Below are positions 17,191 to 27,100 of a stretch of 64,000 nucleotides of DNA, piece after piece. Every line of letters begins with the position of its first letter. Within the stretch, counting starts at the first letter, position 1. The translations under genes were made by a program, and so were the position numbers. A model generated the notes under the pieces. It had not been told where the DNA came from. It did not search any database and saw only the letters and a list, made by a program, of their open reading frames with translations. The stretch is taken from contig DASQKY010000012.1 of assembly GCA_035630295.1 (NCBI GenBank), positions 1 through 64,000 of the forward strand, in the 5' to 3' direction. The DNA comes from Acidimicrobiales bacterium (GTDB lineage: Bacteria > Actinomycetota > Acidimicrobiia > Acidimicrobiales > Iamiaceae).

Positions 17191-18513
17191 ATGACCGACA
17201 CCGCCGACCGCACGTCCGCCTCCGAGGCCTACCTCGACGAGCTGCAGGCGTTCCTGGATGCCGAGTGGAACCCGGACCTCACCGTGGCCGAGTGGTGGGA
17301 GAAGCTGGGCACCGAGGGCTGGTCGGCCCCGGCCTGGCCCGAGGCCAACTACGGCCGGGGCCTCTCCCCCTCCGATGCCGGCCGGGTGGCCCGGGCCATC
17401 GCCGACCACGGCGCCCTGGGCGCCCCCGGCGGCCTGGGCCTGCTCCTGGCCGGGCCCACCATCGTCACCCACGGCAGCGACGAGCAGAAGAAGGTGTGGC
17501 TGCGCGACATCGTCACCGGGCAGAAGGGGTGGTGCCAGCTCTTCAGCGAGCCCGGCGCCGGCTCCGACCTGGCCGGCCTCAACTCCAAGGCCGTCCGCGA
17601 CGGCGAGGAGTGGGTGGTCAACGGCCAGAAGGTGTGGACCTCGGCCGGCCACGTGGCCGACATGGGCATGCTCATCGCCCGCACCGACCCCGACGCCCCC
17701 AAGCACCGGGGCATCACCTACTTCGGCATCGACATGCACCAGCCCGGCATGGAGGTGGTGCCGCTCAAGGAGATGACGGGCCGGGCCCTGTTCAACGAGG
17801 TGTTCCTGACCGACGCCCGGGTGCCGGCCGACAACGTGATCGGCGATTACGGCCAGGGCTGGGCCGTGGCCAACACCACCCTGGCCTTCGAGCGGGCCGG
17901 CCTGGGCGCCGGCAGCGGCCACGCCGCCGCCTCGCTCGCCACCCCCGGCACGGTCAGCGGCGACCTGGACCGGCGGGCCGGCGACTTCGTGAGCGGCACC
18001 CGTCGCCGGGGCGGGGGCGGGGGCCCGGGCGCCCTGGCCGGCGCCTACGGCCTGATCCTGGAGACGGCCCGGACCACCGGGCAGCTCGACGACCCGCTGG
18101 TCCGCCAGGACCTGATGCGGCTCCACACCCTGAACGAGATCGCCCGGGTCGGGGGCCAGCGCCTCAAGGCCGAGAAGGCCGCCGGCCGGGACATCCCCGG
18201 CTACGGCAACATGGCCAAGCTGTCCATGAGCGAGATCCTGCGCCTGGCCCGCGACCTGGGGCTGCGGGTCCTGGGCCCGGCCGGCACCATCCACACCTAC
18301 GACGGCGAGGGGCGCGACGCCATGAAGGCGGCGGAGCTGCCGGCGGCCACGCCCATGATCACCGAGATGGCGCTCTTCGCCCAGGGCCCGCCCATCTACG
18401 GCGGCACCGACCAGATCCAGCGCAACATCATCGGCGAGCGGGTCCTCGGCCTCCCCAAGGAGCCGGGCCCGGCCAAGGACACCCCCTACTCCGAGCTCCC
18501 CAAGAACGGCTGA
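17191..18513 (+). CDS. Acyl-CoA dehydrogenase
   Basis: The 440-residue FAD enzyme is a complete member of the family. It has the substrate/FAD loop WCQLFSEPGAGSDLAGL, then NGQKVWTSAGH, and a C-terminal IYGGTDQIQRNIIGERVLGL, the signature around the FAD-contacting and multimer contacts. It likely oxidises an acyl-CoA thioester in fatty acid, branched-chain or steroid side-chain degradation; the specific acyl group is not evident. ATG 17191 follows a leader of roughly 30 nt with GGGG upstream. The promoter overlaps a perfect palindrome, suggesting repression together with the divergent paralogue. Confidence 0.93.
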   Translation: MTDTADRTSASEAYLDELQAFLDAEWNPDLTVAEWWEKLGTEGWSAPAWPEANYGRGLSPSDAGRVARAIADHGALGAPGGLGLLLAGPTIVTHGSDEQKKVWLRDIVTGQKGWCQLFSEPGAGSDLAGLNSKAVRDGEEWVVNGQKVWTSAGHVADMGMLIARTDPDAPKHRGITYFGIDMHQPGMEVVPLKEMTGRALFNEVFLTDARVPADNVIGDYGQGWAVANTTLAFERAGLGAGSGHAAASLATPGTVSGDLDRRAGDFVSGTRRRGGGGGPGALAGAYGLILETARTTGQLDDPLVRQDLMRLHTLNEIARVGGQRLKAEKAAGRDIPGYGNMAKLSMSEILRLARDLGLRVLGPAGTIHTYDGEGRDAMKAAELPAATPMITEMALFAQGPPIYGGTDQIQRNIIGERVLGLPKEPGPAKDTPYSELPKNG

Positions 18514-18523
18514 GGGCCGGCCG

Positions 18524-19390
18524 CTACCACCGGGCCCCGAGGGGCAGGAGGCGCTCCCGGTCGAAGGTGGCCCAGGCGGCCAGCACCGGGTCCCGGCCGG
18601 CCCGGTCCCGCCAGGCCGCGTCCACCACCTCCCACCGCCCCGGGTGGACGCCCCGGTGGGCGGTGAACGCCTCCCGGTGGGTGGGGTGGACCTCGTCGCG
18701 CTCCAACAGGGCCGAGGTGGTGACCCACGCCCGGTAGCCCACCCCCTCGACGGGCGGGTGGCTGGTGTCGTCGGGTCGGTCCCCGGCCGGCGGGGGCGCC
18801 GCGGTGTCGCCCAGGTGGCGGATCTCGTGGATCATCTCCCGCACCGCGCCCAGGGCCCCCCGCCCGAACCGCCCCACCGTGGCCGGGGCGCCGAGCACCT
18901 GGCGCACCGTGGCCAGCGGGGCCTCGTCCCGCTTCCACAGGCCGACGGCCAGGTCGCGCCACGGCCCCCACTCCTGCACCAGGGTCGGGTGGATCACGTC
19001 GGTGGCCTTGCCGGTGGCCGGGTCGACCCAGACCGGCAGGTCGAACACGTTGGGCAGGTGGGGCGGGGGCTCCAGCTCCATGCGCCCGTGCCAGCGCACG
19101 ATCTGGGCGCACCAGGCCGGGATGCGCACGCTGATCCCGTGGACGGGGCCCAGGCCGGCCTCGGACCAGTCGGGGGTGTGGGGGATGAGGGCCGAGCGGC
19201 CCAGGGCCGCGGCCCGCTGGCCGGGCGGAAGGAGGGCCACGGCCACGGCCATGCCGAAGGGCTCGTCGGGGTCGAGGCCCAGGAAGGCCCCGGAGCCCCG
19301 GCGCTGGACGCGCATCTGGGTCTCGCCCAGGCACGCCGCCCACCAGGGCGTCGGGCCCCCGGCCGCACCGCCCGGCACCGCTGAGGTCAC
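18524..19390 (-). CDS. Hypothetical protein, 288 aa
   Basis: I do not recognise a family. The 288-residue protein is soluble, rich in Trp, Pro and Arg, with no signal peptide or membrane helix. Conserved-looking stretches include NVFDLPVWVDPATGKATDVI and GRWEVVDAAWRDRAG. An HEIRHLG segment (about 170-ish in MIHEIRHLGD) resembles a metal-binding His pair but is not a full HExxH motif. The GTG start at 19390 has TAACCT (19397-19402) 6 nt upstream, which supports both the start and the gene being real. It converges on the acyl-CoA dehydrogenase gene with a 10-nt gap. Confidence 0.65.
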   Translation of the reverse strand: MTSAVPGGAAGGPTPWWAACLGETQMRVQRRGSGAFLGLDPDEPFGMAVAVALLPPGQRAAALGRSALIPHTPDWSEAGLGPVHGISVRIPAWCAQIVRWHGRMELEPPPHLPNVFDLPVWVDPATGKATDVIHPTLVQEWGPWRDLAVGLWKRDEAPLATVRQVLGAPATVGRFGRGALGAVREMIHEIRHLGDTAAPPPAGDRPDDTSHPPVEGVGYRAWVTTSALLERDEVHPTHREAFTAHRGVHPGRWEVVDAAWRDRAGRDPVLAAWATFDRERLLPLGARW

Positions 19391-19432
19391 CCCCGCAGGT
19401 TACGCCCCCCGCCCCCCGCCGCGCCCTAGTCA

Positions 19433-19456
19433 GGGTTAGCTAACCCGGGATAGGGT
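19433..19456 (+). promoter_or_regulatory. Palindromic operator and leaderless promoter of the toxin-antitoxin pair
   Basis: GGGTTAGCTAACCC (19433-19446) is a perfect 14-bp palindrome. TAGGGT (19451-19456) follows 4 nt later and sits 6 nt before the antitoxin GTG. The palindrome covers the spacer region, the expected place for autorepression by a Phd/YefM-type antitoxin. A weaker CCCT-n4-AGGG repeat (19424-19435) adjoins it. Confidence 0.65.
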
Positions 19457-19462
19457 ACGGGG

Positions 19463-19693
19463 GTGGTCGTGAACATGCACGAGGCCAAGACCCATCTGTC
19501 CCGCCTGGTCGAGAGGGTGGAGGCCGGCGAGGAGATCACCATCGCCCGCGCCGGCCGGCCCGTGGCCCGCCTGGTCCCCCTCGACCCGCCCGGTGAGCCC
19601 CGCCGGCTGGGCGTGTGGAAGGGCAAGGTCCGGGTGGCCGACGACTTCGACCAGACGCCCCAGGACATCATCGACAGCTTCTACGGCGACTGA
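19463..19693 (+). CDS. Type II antitoxin, Phd/YefM family
   Basis: The 76-residue protein has the Phd/YefM N-terminal DNA-binding fold: MHEAKTHLSRLVERVEAGEE and ITIARAGRPVARLVPL, with the characteristic conserved R-x-G-x-P-V-A. The C-terminal DDFDQTPQDIIDSFYG segment is the flexible toxin-binding tail. GTG 19463 fits TAGGGT at 6 nt upstream; an internal ATG at 19475 would remove the first four residues. It precedes a PIN-domain toxin by 5 nt and a perfect palindrome lies in its promoter, as expected for an autoregulated operon. Confidence 0.92.
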   Translation: MVVNMHEAKTHLSRLVERVEAGEEITIARAGRPVARLVPLDPPGEPRRLGVWKGKVRVADDFDQTPQDIIDSFYGD

Positions 19694-19698
19694 CCCCC

Positions 19699-20082
19699 GT
19701 GAGCTACCTGCTCGACACCCACACCCTCCTGTGGGCCCTCGAGGAGCACCCTCGGCTGGGGGCCGTGGCCCACCGGACCATCGTCGACCCCCGCGAAGCC
19801 GTCCTGGTGAGCACCGCGTCGGTGTGGGAGATCTCGATCAAGGCGGCGTCCGGCAAGCTCGACGCCCCGGACGACCTGGCCGTCGCCCTCGCCGCCACCG
19901 ACCTCGGCGTGCTGCCCATCACCCTCGATCACGCCCTGGCCGCCGGCCGCCTCCCCCTCCACCACCGGGACCCGTTCGACCGGATGCTGGTGGCCCAGGC
20001 CCGGGTCGAGGGCCACGTCCTGGTCACCGCGGATCGGGCCCTGGCCGCCTACGACGTCGAGGTCCTGCCCGCCGACCGTTGA
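19699..20082 (+). CDS. PIN-domain toxin (VapC-like ribonuclease)
   Basis: The 127-residue protein starts SYLLDTHTLLWAL, containing the first acidic active-site residue of the PIN fold. STASVWEISIKAASGKL carries the conserved Glu, and HRDPFDRMLVAQA plus LVTADRALAAYDV carry the later Asp residues. It should be a Mg2+-dependent endoribonuclease inhibited by the upstream antitoxin. The family is the PIN group usually paired with Phd-type antitoxins. The GTG at 19699 lies 5 nt after the antitoxin stop. Longer in-frame starts inside the antitoxin gene are not credible. Confidence 0.92.
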   Translation: MSYLLDTHTLLWALEEHPRLGAVAHRTIVDPREAVLVSTASVWEISIKAASGKLDAPDDLAVALAATDLGVLPITLDHALAAGRLPLHHRDPFDRMLVAQARVEGHVLVTADRALAAYDVEVLPADR

Positions 20083-20092
20083 GCCCGGCGGG

Positions 20093-22408
20093 CTACTCGT
20101 AGCGCAGGCCCATCTCCCGCAGGACCGGGAGCAGGTGGGCCGGGGCGTCGGGCGGGCGGTCGCCGGGCTGGTAGGTCACCGAGGTCAGGGCGCCGGTGTA
20201 GGGGTAGGGGCCGTGCGCCTGGTACAGGCGCCACACCACCGGCGAGCGGCGGTCGATGCCCACGTCGATGCCCTCGAACGGGGCCATGGCGTACAGGCAG
20301 GGCCACGGCTCGGCCCCCTCCCCCACCACCGCGCCGTCCACGGCCAGCGAGGCGTGCCACACCGCGCCGCCGGGGGCGTCCAGGCGCAGCACCACCTCCC
20401 GCGGGCCGGGAGCGGGCCGGGGGGCGTCGATGCCCCGCAGGGTGCCGCACCCGTCGTTGTGGGCCACGTGCAGGCCCTCGGGGTCGAGCCACACCGCGTA
20501 GCCGCCGCCCTGGTCGCCGTGGGCCACCAGGATGCCCTCGTCGCCGGGGCCGACGGTGACCCGGATGGTGACGGCCACGCTGCGCAGGAACAGGAGCTGG
20601 AGCGAGCGCCACCGCTCCAGGGTGGGCGTGCCCGGCAGCAGGGTCACCGGCTGCTCGTAGGCGGCCTGCCGCGGCGGGCGGAGGAGGTACTTGAGGGCGG
20701 TGCCCTCGTCGAGGGGGTAGACCCGGTTCTCCCACGCCGCCTCCTCCCACCGGGCCCGCAGGTCGGCCAGCACCTCGGGCCGCTCCCCGGCCCGGTCGGC
20801 CACCTGGGTGGGGTCGGCGGCCACGTCGTAGAGCTCCCACTCGCCGTCGTCGAACGGGGTGAGGGGCTGGTGCAGGGTCACCGCCTCCCAGCCGCCGCGG
20901 CGGTACCCCCGGTGGCCGATCATCTCCGTGTACTGCTCGGGGTGGGTGGAGGGGTGGCCGGCGTCGGCCAGGACGGGCACGAAGCTGGTGCCGTGCACGG
21001 GCCGGGCCCCACCGCGGCCGGCGGCCGAGGGGTGAGCCACGCCGCACAGCTCCAGCAGGGTGGGCAGCACGTCGGTGACGTACTGGTACTGGTGGCGCAG
21101 CTCCCCGGCCCGGCCCGGCACCGGGCCGTGCACGATGAGCGGCACCTGGTGGCCACCGGCGTGGGCGTTGATCTTGTACAGGCGGAAGGGGGTGTTGCCG
21201 GCCATGGCCCAGCCCCGCGGGTAGTGCGGCGTGGTGGTGGGTCCGCCCATGTCGTCGATGCGGGCCAGGTCGGTGGCCAGGTCGGTCTCGGCCATCAGGT
21301 GCACGTAGTACGAGGCGGTGCCGTCGACCTCGCCCTCCCGGGAGGCGCCGTTGTCCGAGGTGAACACGACGATGGTGTTGTCCCGCTCGCCCATGGCCTC
21401 CAGGGCGCTCATCAGCCGGCCGGTGCTCTGGTCGACGTTGTCGACCATGGCCGCGTAGATCTCCATGTACCGGGCGGCCAGGCGGCGCTGGGGGTCGGAG
21501 AGCTCGTCCCAGGGGGCCACGTCGTGGCCCGCTTCGGCGTTGCGGGGCGGCAGCACCGTCCCCGGGGCCAGGATGCCCAGCTCCACCAGCCGGGCGAAGC
21601 GCTCCTGGCGCAGCACGTCCCAGCCCCGGTCGTAGCGACCCCGGTAGCGGGCGATGTCGTCGGGCTTGGCGTGGAGGGGGGCGTGCACCGCGCCGTGGGC
21701 CACGTAGAGGAAGAAGGGCTTGGTCGGGTCCGACGCCTTGGCCGCCGTGAGCATGGCGACGGCCCGGTCGGTGATGTCGTCGGTGAAGTAGTAGCCGTCG
21801 GGGTACCGGTCGACCTCGACGGCGTGGTTGTCCTCGACCAGGCGGTGGGGGTGGTGCAGGTTGGTGAACCCGTCCAGGAAGCCGTAGTAGCGGTCGAAGC
21901 CCCGCTGGCACGGCCACGAGCGCCGGGGCCCGGCGTCGTGGGCGTCGGAGTCCTTGGCCAGGTGCCACTTGCCGACCATGGCCGTGAACCAGCCCGCGTC
22001 GCGGTAGATCTCCGCCGCGGTGGCCACATCGGCGGCGATCTCCATGGCGTAGCCCGGGAACCCCGGGTCGCTGTGGGCCACCGTGCCCACCCCGGCGGCG
22101 TGGGGGTTCAGCCCGGTGAGGAGGCTGGCCCGCGTGGGCGAGCACATGGGCGTGGCGTGGTAGTCGGTGAACCGCAGCCCCCCGGCGGCCAGCGCGTCGA
22201 GGTGGGGGGTGCGGATCTCCGAGCCGTAGCACCCGAGGTCGCTGTAGCCCAGGTCGTCGGCCAGGATGACCACCACGTTGGGCCGGCCGGTCGGGTCGGG
22301 CCGCTCGGGCCACCACGGCTCGGAGCCGGCGAAGGTGCGGCCCACGGTGCCGCCGAAGCCGGGGTAGGTGCGCCGCCGGCCGGAGCCGGCGGGGGCCTCG
22401 TCGGCCAT
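20093..22408 (-). CDS. Sulfatase (arylsulfatase-type, formylglycine-dependent)
   Basis: The 771-residue sulfatase cleaves sulfate esters. It has the N-terminal metal Asp pair in ILADDLGYSDLGC (51-52) and the active-site CSPTRASLLTG with Cys89, which must be converted to formylglycine. Other catalytic parts include VGKWHLAKD and FTSDNGASREGEVDG. No signal peptide is visible, so it may be cytoplasmic. The C-terminal ~200 residues form a separate beta-rich part. Its ATG overlaps the esterase stop (TGATG). No formylglycine-generating enzyme gene is in the window. Length exceeds simple arylsulfatases (about 550) but fits long actinobacterial homologues. Confidence 0.93.
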   Translation of the reverse strand: MADEAPAGSGRRRTYPGFGGTVGRTFAGSEPWWPERPDPTGRPNVVVILADDLGYSDLGCYGSEIRTPHLDALAAGGLRFTDYHATPMCSPTRASLLTGLNPHAAGVGTVAHSDPGFPGYAMEIAADVATAAEIYRDAGWFTAMVGKWHLAKDSDAHDAGPRRSWPCQRGFDRYYGFLDGFTNLHHPHRLVEDNHAVEVDRYPDGYYFTDDITDRAVAMLTAAKASDPTKPFFLYVAHGAVHAPLHAKPDDIARYRGRYDRGWDVLRQERFARLVELGILAPGTVLPPRNAEAGHDVAPWDELSDPQRRLAARYMEIYAAMVDNVDQSTGRLMSALEAMGERDNTIVVFTSDNGASREGEVDGTASYYVHLMAETDLATDLARIDDMGGPTTTPHYPRGWAMAGNTPFRLYKINAHAGGHQVPLIVHGPVPGRAGELRHQYQYVTDVLPTLLELCGVAHPSAAGRGGARPVHGTSFVPVLADAGHPSTHPEQYTEMIGHRGYRRGGWEAVTLHQPLTPFDDGEWELYDVAADPTQVADRAGERPEVLADLRARWEEAAWENRVYPLDEGTALKYLLRPPRQAAYEQPVTLLPGTPTLERWRSLQLLFLRSVAVTIRVTVGPGDEGILVAHGDQGGGYAVWLDPEGLHVAHNDGCGTLRGIDAPRPAPGPREVVLRLDAPGGAVWHASLAVDGAVVGEGAEPWPCLYAMAPFEGIDVGIDRRSPVVWRLYQAHGPYPYTGALTSVTYQPGDRPPDAPAHLLPVLREMGLRYE

Positions 22409-23745
22409 CAGCCCTCGACGGTGTCCTGGCCCGCCGCCGCCACCTCGGCGCCGGTGCCGGCGTCGTGGTCGGCCCGGGCCCGCACGGCGGCCAGGAAGCG
22501 GTGCACCGCCGACGCGCTGGCCAGGGTGCGCCGGGAGTCGAAGACCTCGAAGGCGTGCTGGGCGCCGGGCAGCTCGGCGTAGACCACGGGCTCCTTGGAG
22601 GCGTCCCGCAGCATGGCCACGAAGGCGCGGGCCTGCTCCACCGGGACCAGGGTGTCGTTGGTGCCGTGCACCACCATGAACGGCGGGGCGTCGGGGCCGA
22701 CCCAGCTCATGGTGGAGGCCTGCTCCCACACGTCGCGGGCCTCGTCGATGCTGGTCTTGAGCACGTGGCGGGCCAGGAAGTCCTCCATGCCCACCAGGCC
22801 GGTGCCGTCCCGGTTGGTCCAGTCGTAGACGCCGTAGAACGGCACCGCGGCCACCAGCAAGGTGTCGGCCTCCTCGAAGCCGGGCTGGAAGGCCGGCTCG
22901 TTGGGGGTGAGGGCGGCCAGGGAGCTGAGGTGGCCGCCGGCCGAGCCGCCGGTGATGGCCACGAAGTCGGGGTCGCCGCCGTGCTCGGCGATGTGCTCCT
23001 TGACCCAGGCGATGGCCCGCTTCACGTCCACGATGTGGTCGGGCCAGGTGCTGCGGGGGCTGAGCCGGTAGTTGATGGACACGCAGACCCAGCCCCGCTC
23101 GGCCATGTGGGCCATGAGGGGCATGGCCTGCTGCTCCTTGTTGCCCACCACCCAGGCCCCGCCGTGGACCTGGAGCAGCACCGGGGCGGCGGCGTCGGGG
23201 TCGAGGTCGGCCCGGGCCCAGATGTCGAGGTGGTTGCGGCGGCCGGCCTCGCCGTAGGCGATGTCCCGGGCCCGCCGCCAGGTGCGGATGTGGGGGTTGA
23301 ACGGCCCGGCGACGAGCCGGCGGCGCACCACCGAGGTGTCGGCCGCCGGGAGGGGGTCGCGCCCCTCCTCCAGCTCCTCCCCTAGGCCCTCCCGGAGGGC
23401 CGTGTCGAAGACCTCCGAGGCGCCGGCCGCCTCCGACCAGATCCGGGCCAGGGTGGCCCACGACCCCAGCGACAGGCCCAGGCCGACCAGCCCGCTGGGC
23501 GTGCGCAGGGCGCCCTTGCGGGCCTGGTTGGCCGTGGCCAGGACCTGGCCGGCGAGGGCGTGGAGGGGCAGCTCGGAGGTGATCCAGCCCGGGAAGAAGC
23601 AGGCCACCGCGCCCCGGCCGGTGCGGCTCAGGGGTCGTCTGGCGTTGGCCGTGGTGAGGGCGCCGAGGGCCGAGCCGGCCAGCAGGCGGTGGCCCGCCCT
23701 CCGGGCCCGGCGGCGCGGCTCCGGGGTGCGTCCGAGGCGGGGCAT
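22408..23745 (-). CDS. Alpha/beta hydrolase, hormone-sensitive-lipase-like esterase
   Basis: The 445-residue esterase has an N-terminal ~150-residue extension with hydrophobic helices (GLVGLGLSLGSWATL), then the catalytic domain with the oxyanion motif HGGAW, the nucleophile elbow GGSAGGH and the later Asp (VVHGTNDTLVP) and His (GAQHAFEVFD). It likely hydrolyses ester bonds in lipid-like substrates. ATG 23745 follows CATGAT (23752-23757) by 6 nt. The sulfatase gene starts on its stop codon, so the two proteins should be made together, perhaps acting on one sulfated ester compound; that link is inference. Confidence 0.88.
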   Translation of the reverse strand: MPRLGRTPEPRRRARRAGHRLLAGSALGALTTANARRPLSRTGRGAVACFFPGWITSELPLHALAGQVLATANQARKGALRTPSGLVGLGLSLGSWATLARIWSEAAGASEVFDTALREGLGEELEEGRDPLPAADTSVVRRRLVAGPFNPHIRTWRRARDIAYGEAGRRNHLDIWARADLDPDAAAPVLLQVHGGAWVVGNKEQQAMPLMAHMAERGWVCVSINYRLSPRSTWPDHIVDVKRAIAWVKEHIAEHGGDPDFVAITGGSAGGHLSSLAALTPNEPAFQPGFEEADTLLVAAVPFYGVYDWTNRDGTGLVGMEDFLARHVLKTSIDEARDVWEQASTMSWVGPDAPPFMVVHGTNDTLVPVEQARAFVAMLRDASKEPVVYAELPGAQHAFEVFDSRRTLASASAVHRFLAAVRARADHDAGTGAEVAAAGQDTVEG

Positions 23746-23810
23746 CCCGCCATCATGCCCCCTCGGGCCCGGCCCGCGTCGGGGCGGGGCCCGGTCGGGC
23801 GGGCCCGGGC

Positions 23811-24101
23811 TCAGTCGTCGTCGGGGGCGGCGGGGTCGGCCATGAGGCCGGCGCTGAGGGCCAGGGCCATGGCCATGTCGGCGGCCCGCTCCACGGCCAG
23901 CGCCAGGTGGGCCTCGGCCAGGGTCCCCTGGCCCTTCAACGGCGGCGCGCCCAGCGAGCGGACCACCACGGTGGCGTCGCCGGCCCGGACGATGGGCTCG
24001 GGCACCGGCAGGGAGGGGACGGGACGCCACAGGTCGACGGCCTTGGGCTTCTTGCCCCGGCGGCGACGGCCCTGGCCGGCGCGGGATGGGCCCTGGCTCA
24101 T
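23811..24101 (-). CDS. Small hypothetical protein coupled to the SNF2 helicase gene
   Basis: The 96-residue protein has a basic N-terminus (RAGQGRRRRGKKPKAVDLWRP), then a hydrophobic helical part rich in Ala/Met (LALAVERAADMAMALALSAG) and an acidic end. No family is recognised. The basic start suggests nucleic-acid contact. Its ATG overlaps the helicase stop codon (ATGA), so it is almost certainly translated with the helicase and may be its accessory factor. The overlap and the sensible stop make it a real gene despite its size. Confidence 0.7.
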   Translation of the reverse strand: MSQGPSRAGQGRRRRGKKPKAVDLWRPVPSLPVPEPIVRAGDATVVVRSLGAPPLKGQGTLAEAHLALAVERAADMAMALALSAGLMADPAAPDDD

Positions 24102-27100
24102 GGCGTGTCCTCCGTGAGCAACGTGTCGGGGCGCAGGCCGAGGGCCACCCGCAGCTGGTCGGCGTCGAGGTCGGAGAGGGAGCTGGACTTGGGCAGCACC
24201 AGGTCGGCGATGTGACGCTTGCCCGCCACCACCTCCTCGACCCGCTCGTCCACGGTGCCCGGGCACACCAGCCGGTGCGACACCACCGTCCGGGTCTGGC
24301 CGATGCGCCACGCCCGGTCGCGGGCCTGGTCCTCGACCGCCGGGTTCCACCAGCGGTCGTAGAGCACGACGTGGCTGGCCGCGGTGAGGTTGAGGCCGGT
24401 GCCCCCGGCCTTGAGGGACAGGACCAGCGCCCCCGCCCCGTCGCGGGCCTGGAACTGCTCGATCATGCGGTCCCGGGCCCCCCGGGCCAGGCCGCCGTGG
24501 TAGCAGGAGGTGGGCATGCCGGTCACCGCGGTGAGGTGCTCGGCCAGGCGCACCCCCCACGAGGCGAAGTGGGTGAAGATCAGCACCTTCTCGTCGGAGG
24601 CGAAGACGTTGTCGACGATCTCCTCCAGGCGGGACAGCTTGCCCGAGCGCCCGGCCAGCGGACCCCCGTCGTCCTGGTAGTTCACCGGGTGGTTGCAGAT
24701 CTGCTTGAGGGCGGTGATGGCGGCCAGGATGGCGCCCTGCTGGGGCTCGACCTCGGGTCGGGAGCCGTCCGCCGCCGCCACCAGGCCGTCCAGCACGGCT
24801 TGGTACAGGCCGATCTGCTCGGGGGTCATGGAGCAGTGGTCGAGCTCGTCGATGCGGTCGGGCAGCTCGGCCGCCACCTCGGGCTCGGTCTTGGTCCGGC
24901 GGAAGACGAGGATGCCGTTGAGGGCCCGGAGGGCAGCCTCGCCCTCGCCCGAGAGCTGGGCGATGAACGCCGGCCGGGGCCCGACCAGGCCCGGGTTGGT
25001 GAAGTCCAGGATGGCCCACAGGTCGCCCAGGCCGTTCTCGATGGGGGTGCCGGTGAGGGCGATGCGGGTGCGGGCCGGGATGCGGCGCAGCTGCTGGGCC
25101 GTCTCGTTCGACGCGTTCTTGACCGCCTGGGCCTCGTCGAGGACCACCCGGCGCCACTCCCGGCGGGACAGGGCCTCCACGTCGCGCACGGCGGTGCCGT
25201 AGGTGGTGATGACCACGTCCGCCTCGGCGTAGGCCCCCTCCAGCTCCTGGGCCGTGGCCCGGGACTGGCCGTGGTGGACCACGACCTTCAGCCCGGGGGT
25301 GAACCGGGCCGCCTCGTTGGCCCAGTTGCCGACCACGGCCGGCGGGGCGATGACCAGGGCCTGGCCGTCGCCGACGCAGCGGCCCAGGTGGGCCAGCACG
25401 GTGGGCGTCTTGCCCAGGCCCATGTCCAGGGCCAGGCAGCCGCCCAGCTCCACCGCGTCGAGGAAGCCGAGCCAGCCCAGGGCCTCGGCCTGGTAGCTGC
25501 GCAGCTCGCCCACGAAGCCCTCGGGCCGGGTCACCGGGTCGGTGGAGGCGGCGTGGGCCTTGCCCAGCAGCTCGGTGGCCCAGCCCTGGCCCTCGACCGA
25601 GAGGCCACCGGCCAGCGGCGTGCCCTCCAGGCCCACCGAGTGGCGCAGGATCTCGGCCCCGGTGAGCTGGGTCAGCTCGGCCCGCTCGGCCAGGGCGGCG
25701 GCCGCCTCCTTCAGGTCGGCCCGGTCCAGCTCGACCCACCGGCCGTGGGACCGCACCAGGGGGCGGGCCTCGGCGGCCAGGCGGGCCACCTCCGCCGCGG
25801 TCAGCTCGACGTCGTCGAACAGGGCCGTCCAGCGCACGTTGCTGAGCTGGTGGGCCCCGACCACGGCGTCGCCCGCCGGTTCGGTGAACAGCCGCAGGCC
25901 GGGCGAGGGCTTGCGGCGCGACAGGGGCGGGACCCGGACGTCGAACCCGGCGCTGGCCAGCGCCGGCCCCATGACCGTCATCAGCTCCCAGGCCTCGTCC
26001 TGGCTGAGGTACACCTGGCCCCGCCGGCGGCCACCGGGGCGGAGGAGCACGTCGTAGACCCGCTCCAGGCGGGCCAGCTCGTCGGCCAGGGCCTTGCTGT
26101 CCTTGCCGTCGACCATGGCCACCTCGATGTCGAGGAGGGTGCCCTCGGCTCCCGGGCCCAGCACCGAGAGGAACCAGGCGCCGCCCGAGTCGGGCGGGTC
26201 GAGCTGGACCACCAGCGTGGGCCGGTTGGGGTTGACGACGGGCTTGGACCAGCGCTGGAGGCGCTTGGACACCTCGGCCCCGGCGGACACCGGGGCCACG
26301 AACGTCGACCCGTCGAGACGGGTGATGACCGCCTCGGCCACCGCCGAGGCGGTGCGGGTGGCGGGGGGCGGCGCCGGCAGCTCCAGGCGGCCGGCGGCGC
26401 CGGCGGCGATGGCGTCGACCACCGCGCCCAGCACGTTGTGGGTGACCACCTTGGGGTCGTTGCCGGCCAGGGCGGTGATGGGCCCGGGCATGGCCTCGGC
26501 CAGGTCGGTCACCTCGTCCTCGTCGACCAGGGCCGGGGCCCAGCGCACGTTGAGCTCCATGACCTCGCCCTCGGTGCGGCCGTCGCTGCGGAGGCCGGGG
26601 ACGACGCGCCCCTGGGCCACCAGGCGGACGGCGGCCACGGCCACCCGACCCAACCAGGTGACGCTCAGGCCCACGCCGTCGCCGCCCAGGCCGCCACCGA
26701 CGGCCACCAGCCACCCCAGGGAGTCGGCCACCGGGATGGACAGGGCCTCGGCGTGGACCCCGCCGGGCAGGCGGACGCCGGGGTGCACGGACCAACCCGT
26801 GGCCGGGGCCCCGGTGGCCTCGATGCGGGCCGAGAGGACCTCGTTGGGGGCCGGGGGGATGCCCGGGCCACCGGCCCACAGCACCACGTCGCCGTTGGTC
26901 CAGGAGGCCTGGAGCAGGACCTCGCCGGCCGGGTCGGCCACCAGGCCGGCGGCGGCCGAGGCCGCGGCCCGGGTCATGAGGTCGTGGGTGGCCTCCAGCC
27001 GGGCCAGGTCGCTCTCGAAGTCGGCCACCACCAGCGCCCGCTCGGGCCCCCGGAGCTGGCGGGCCGCCTCCAGGTGCTCGTCGGTGTCGTCGATGAAGCG

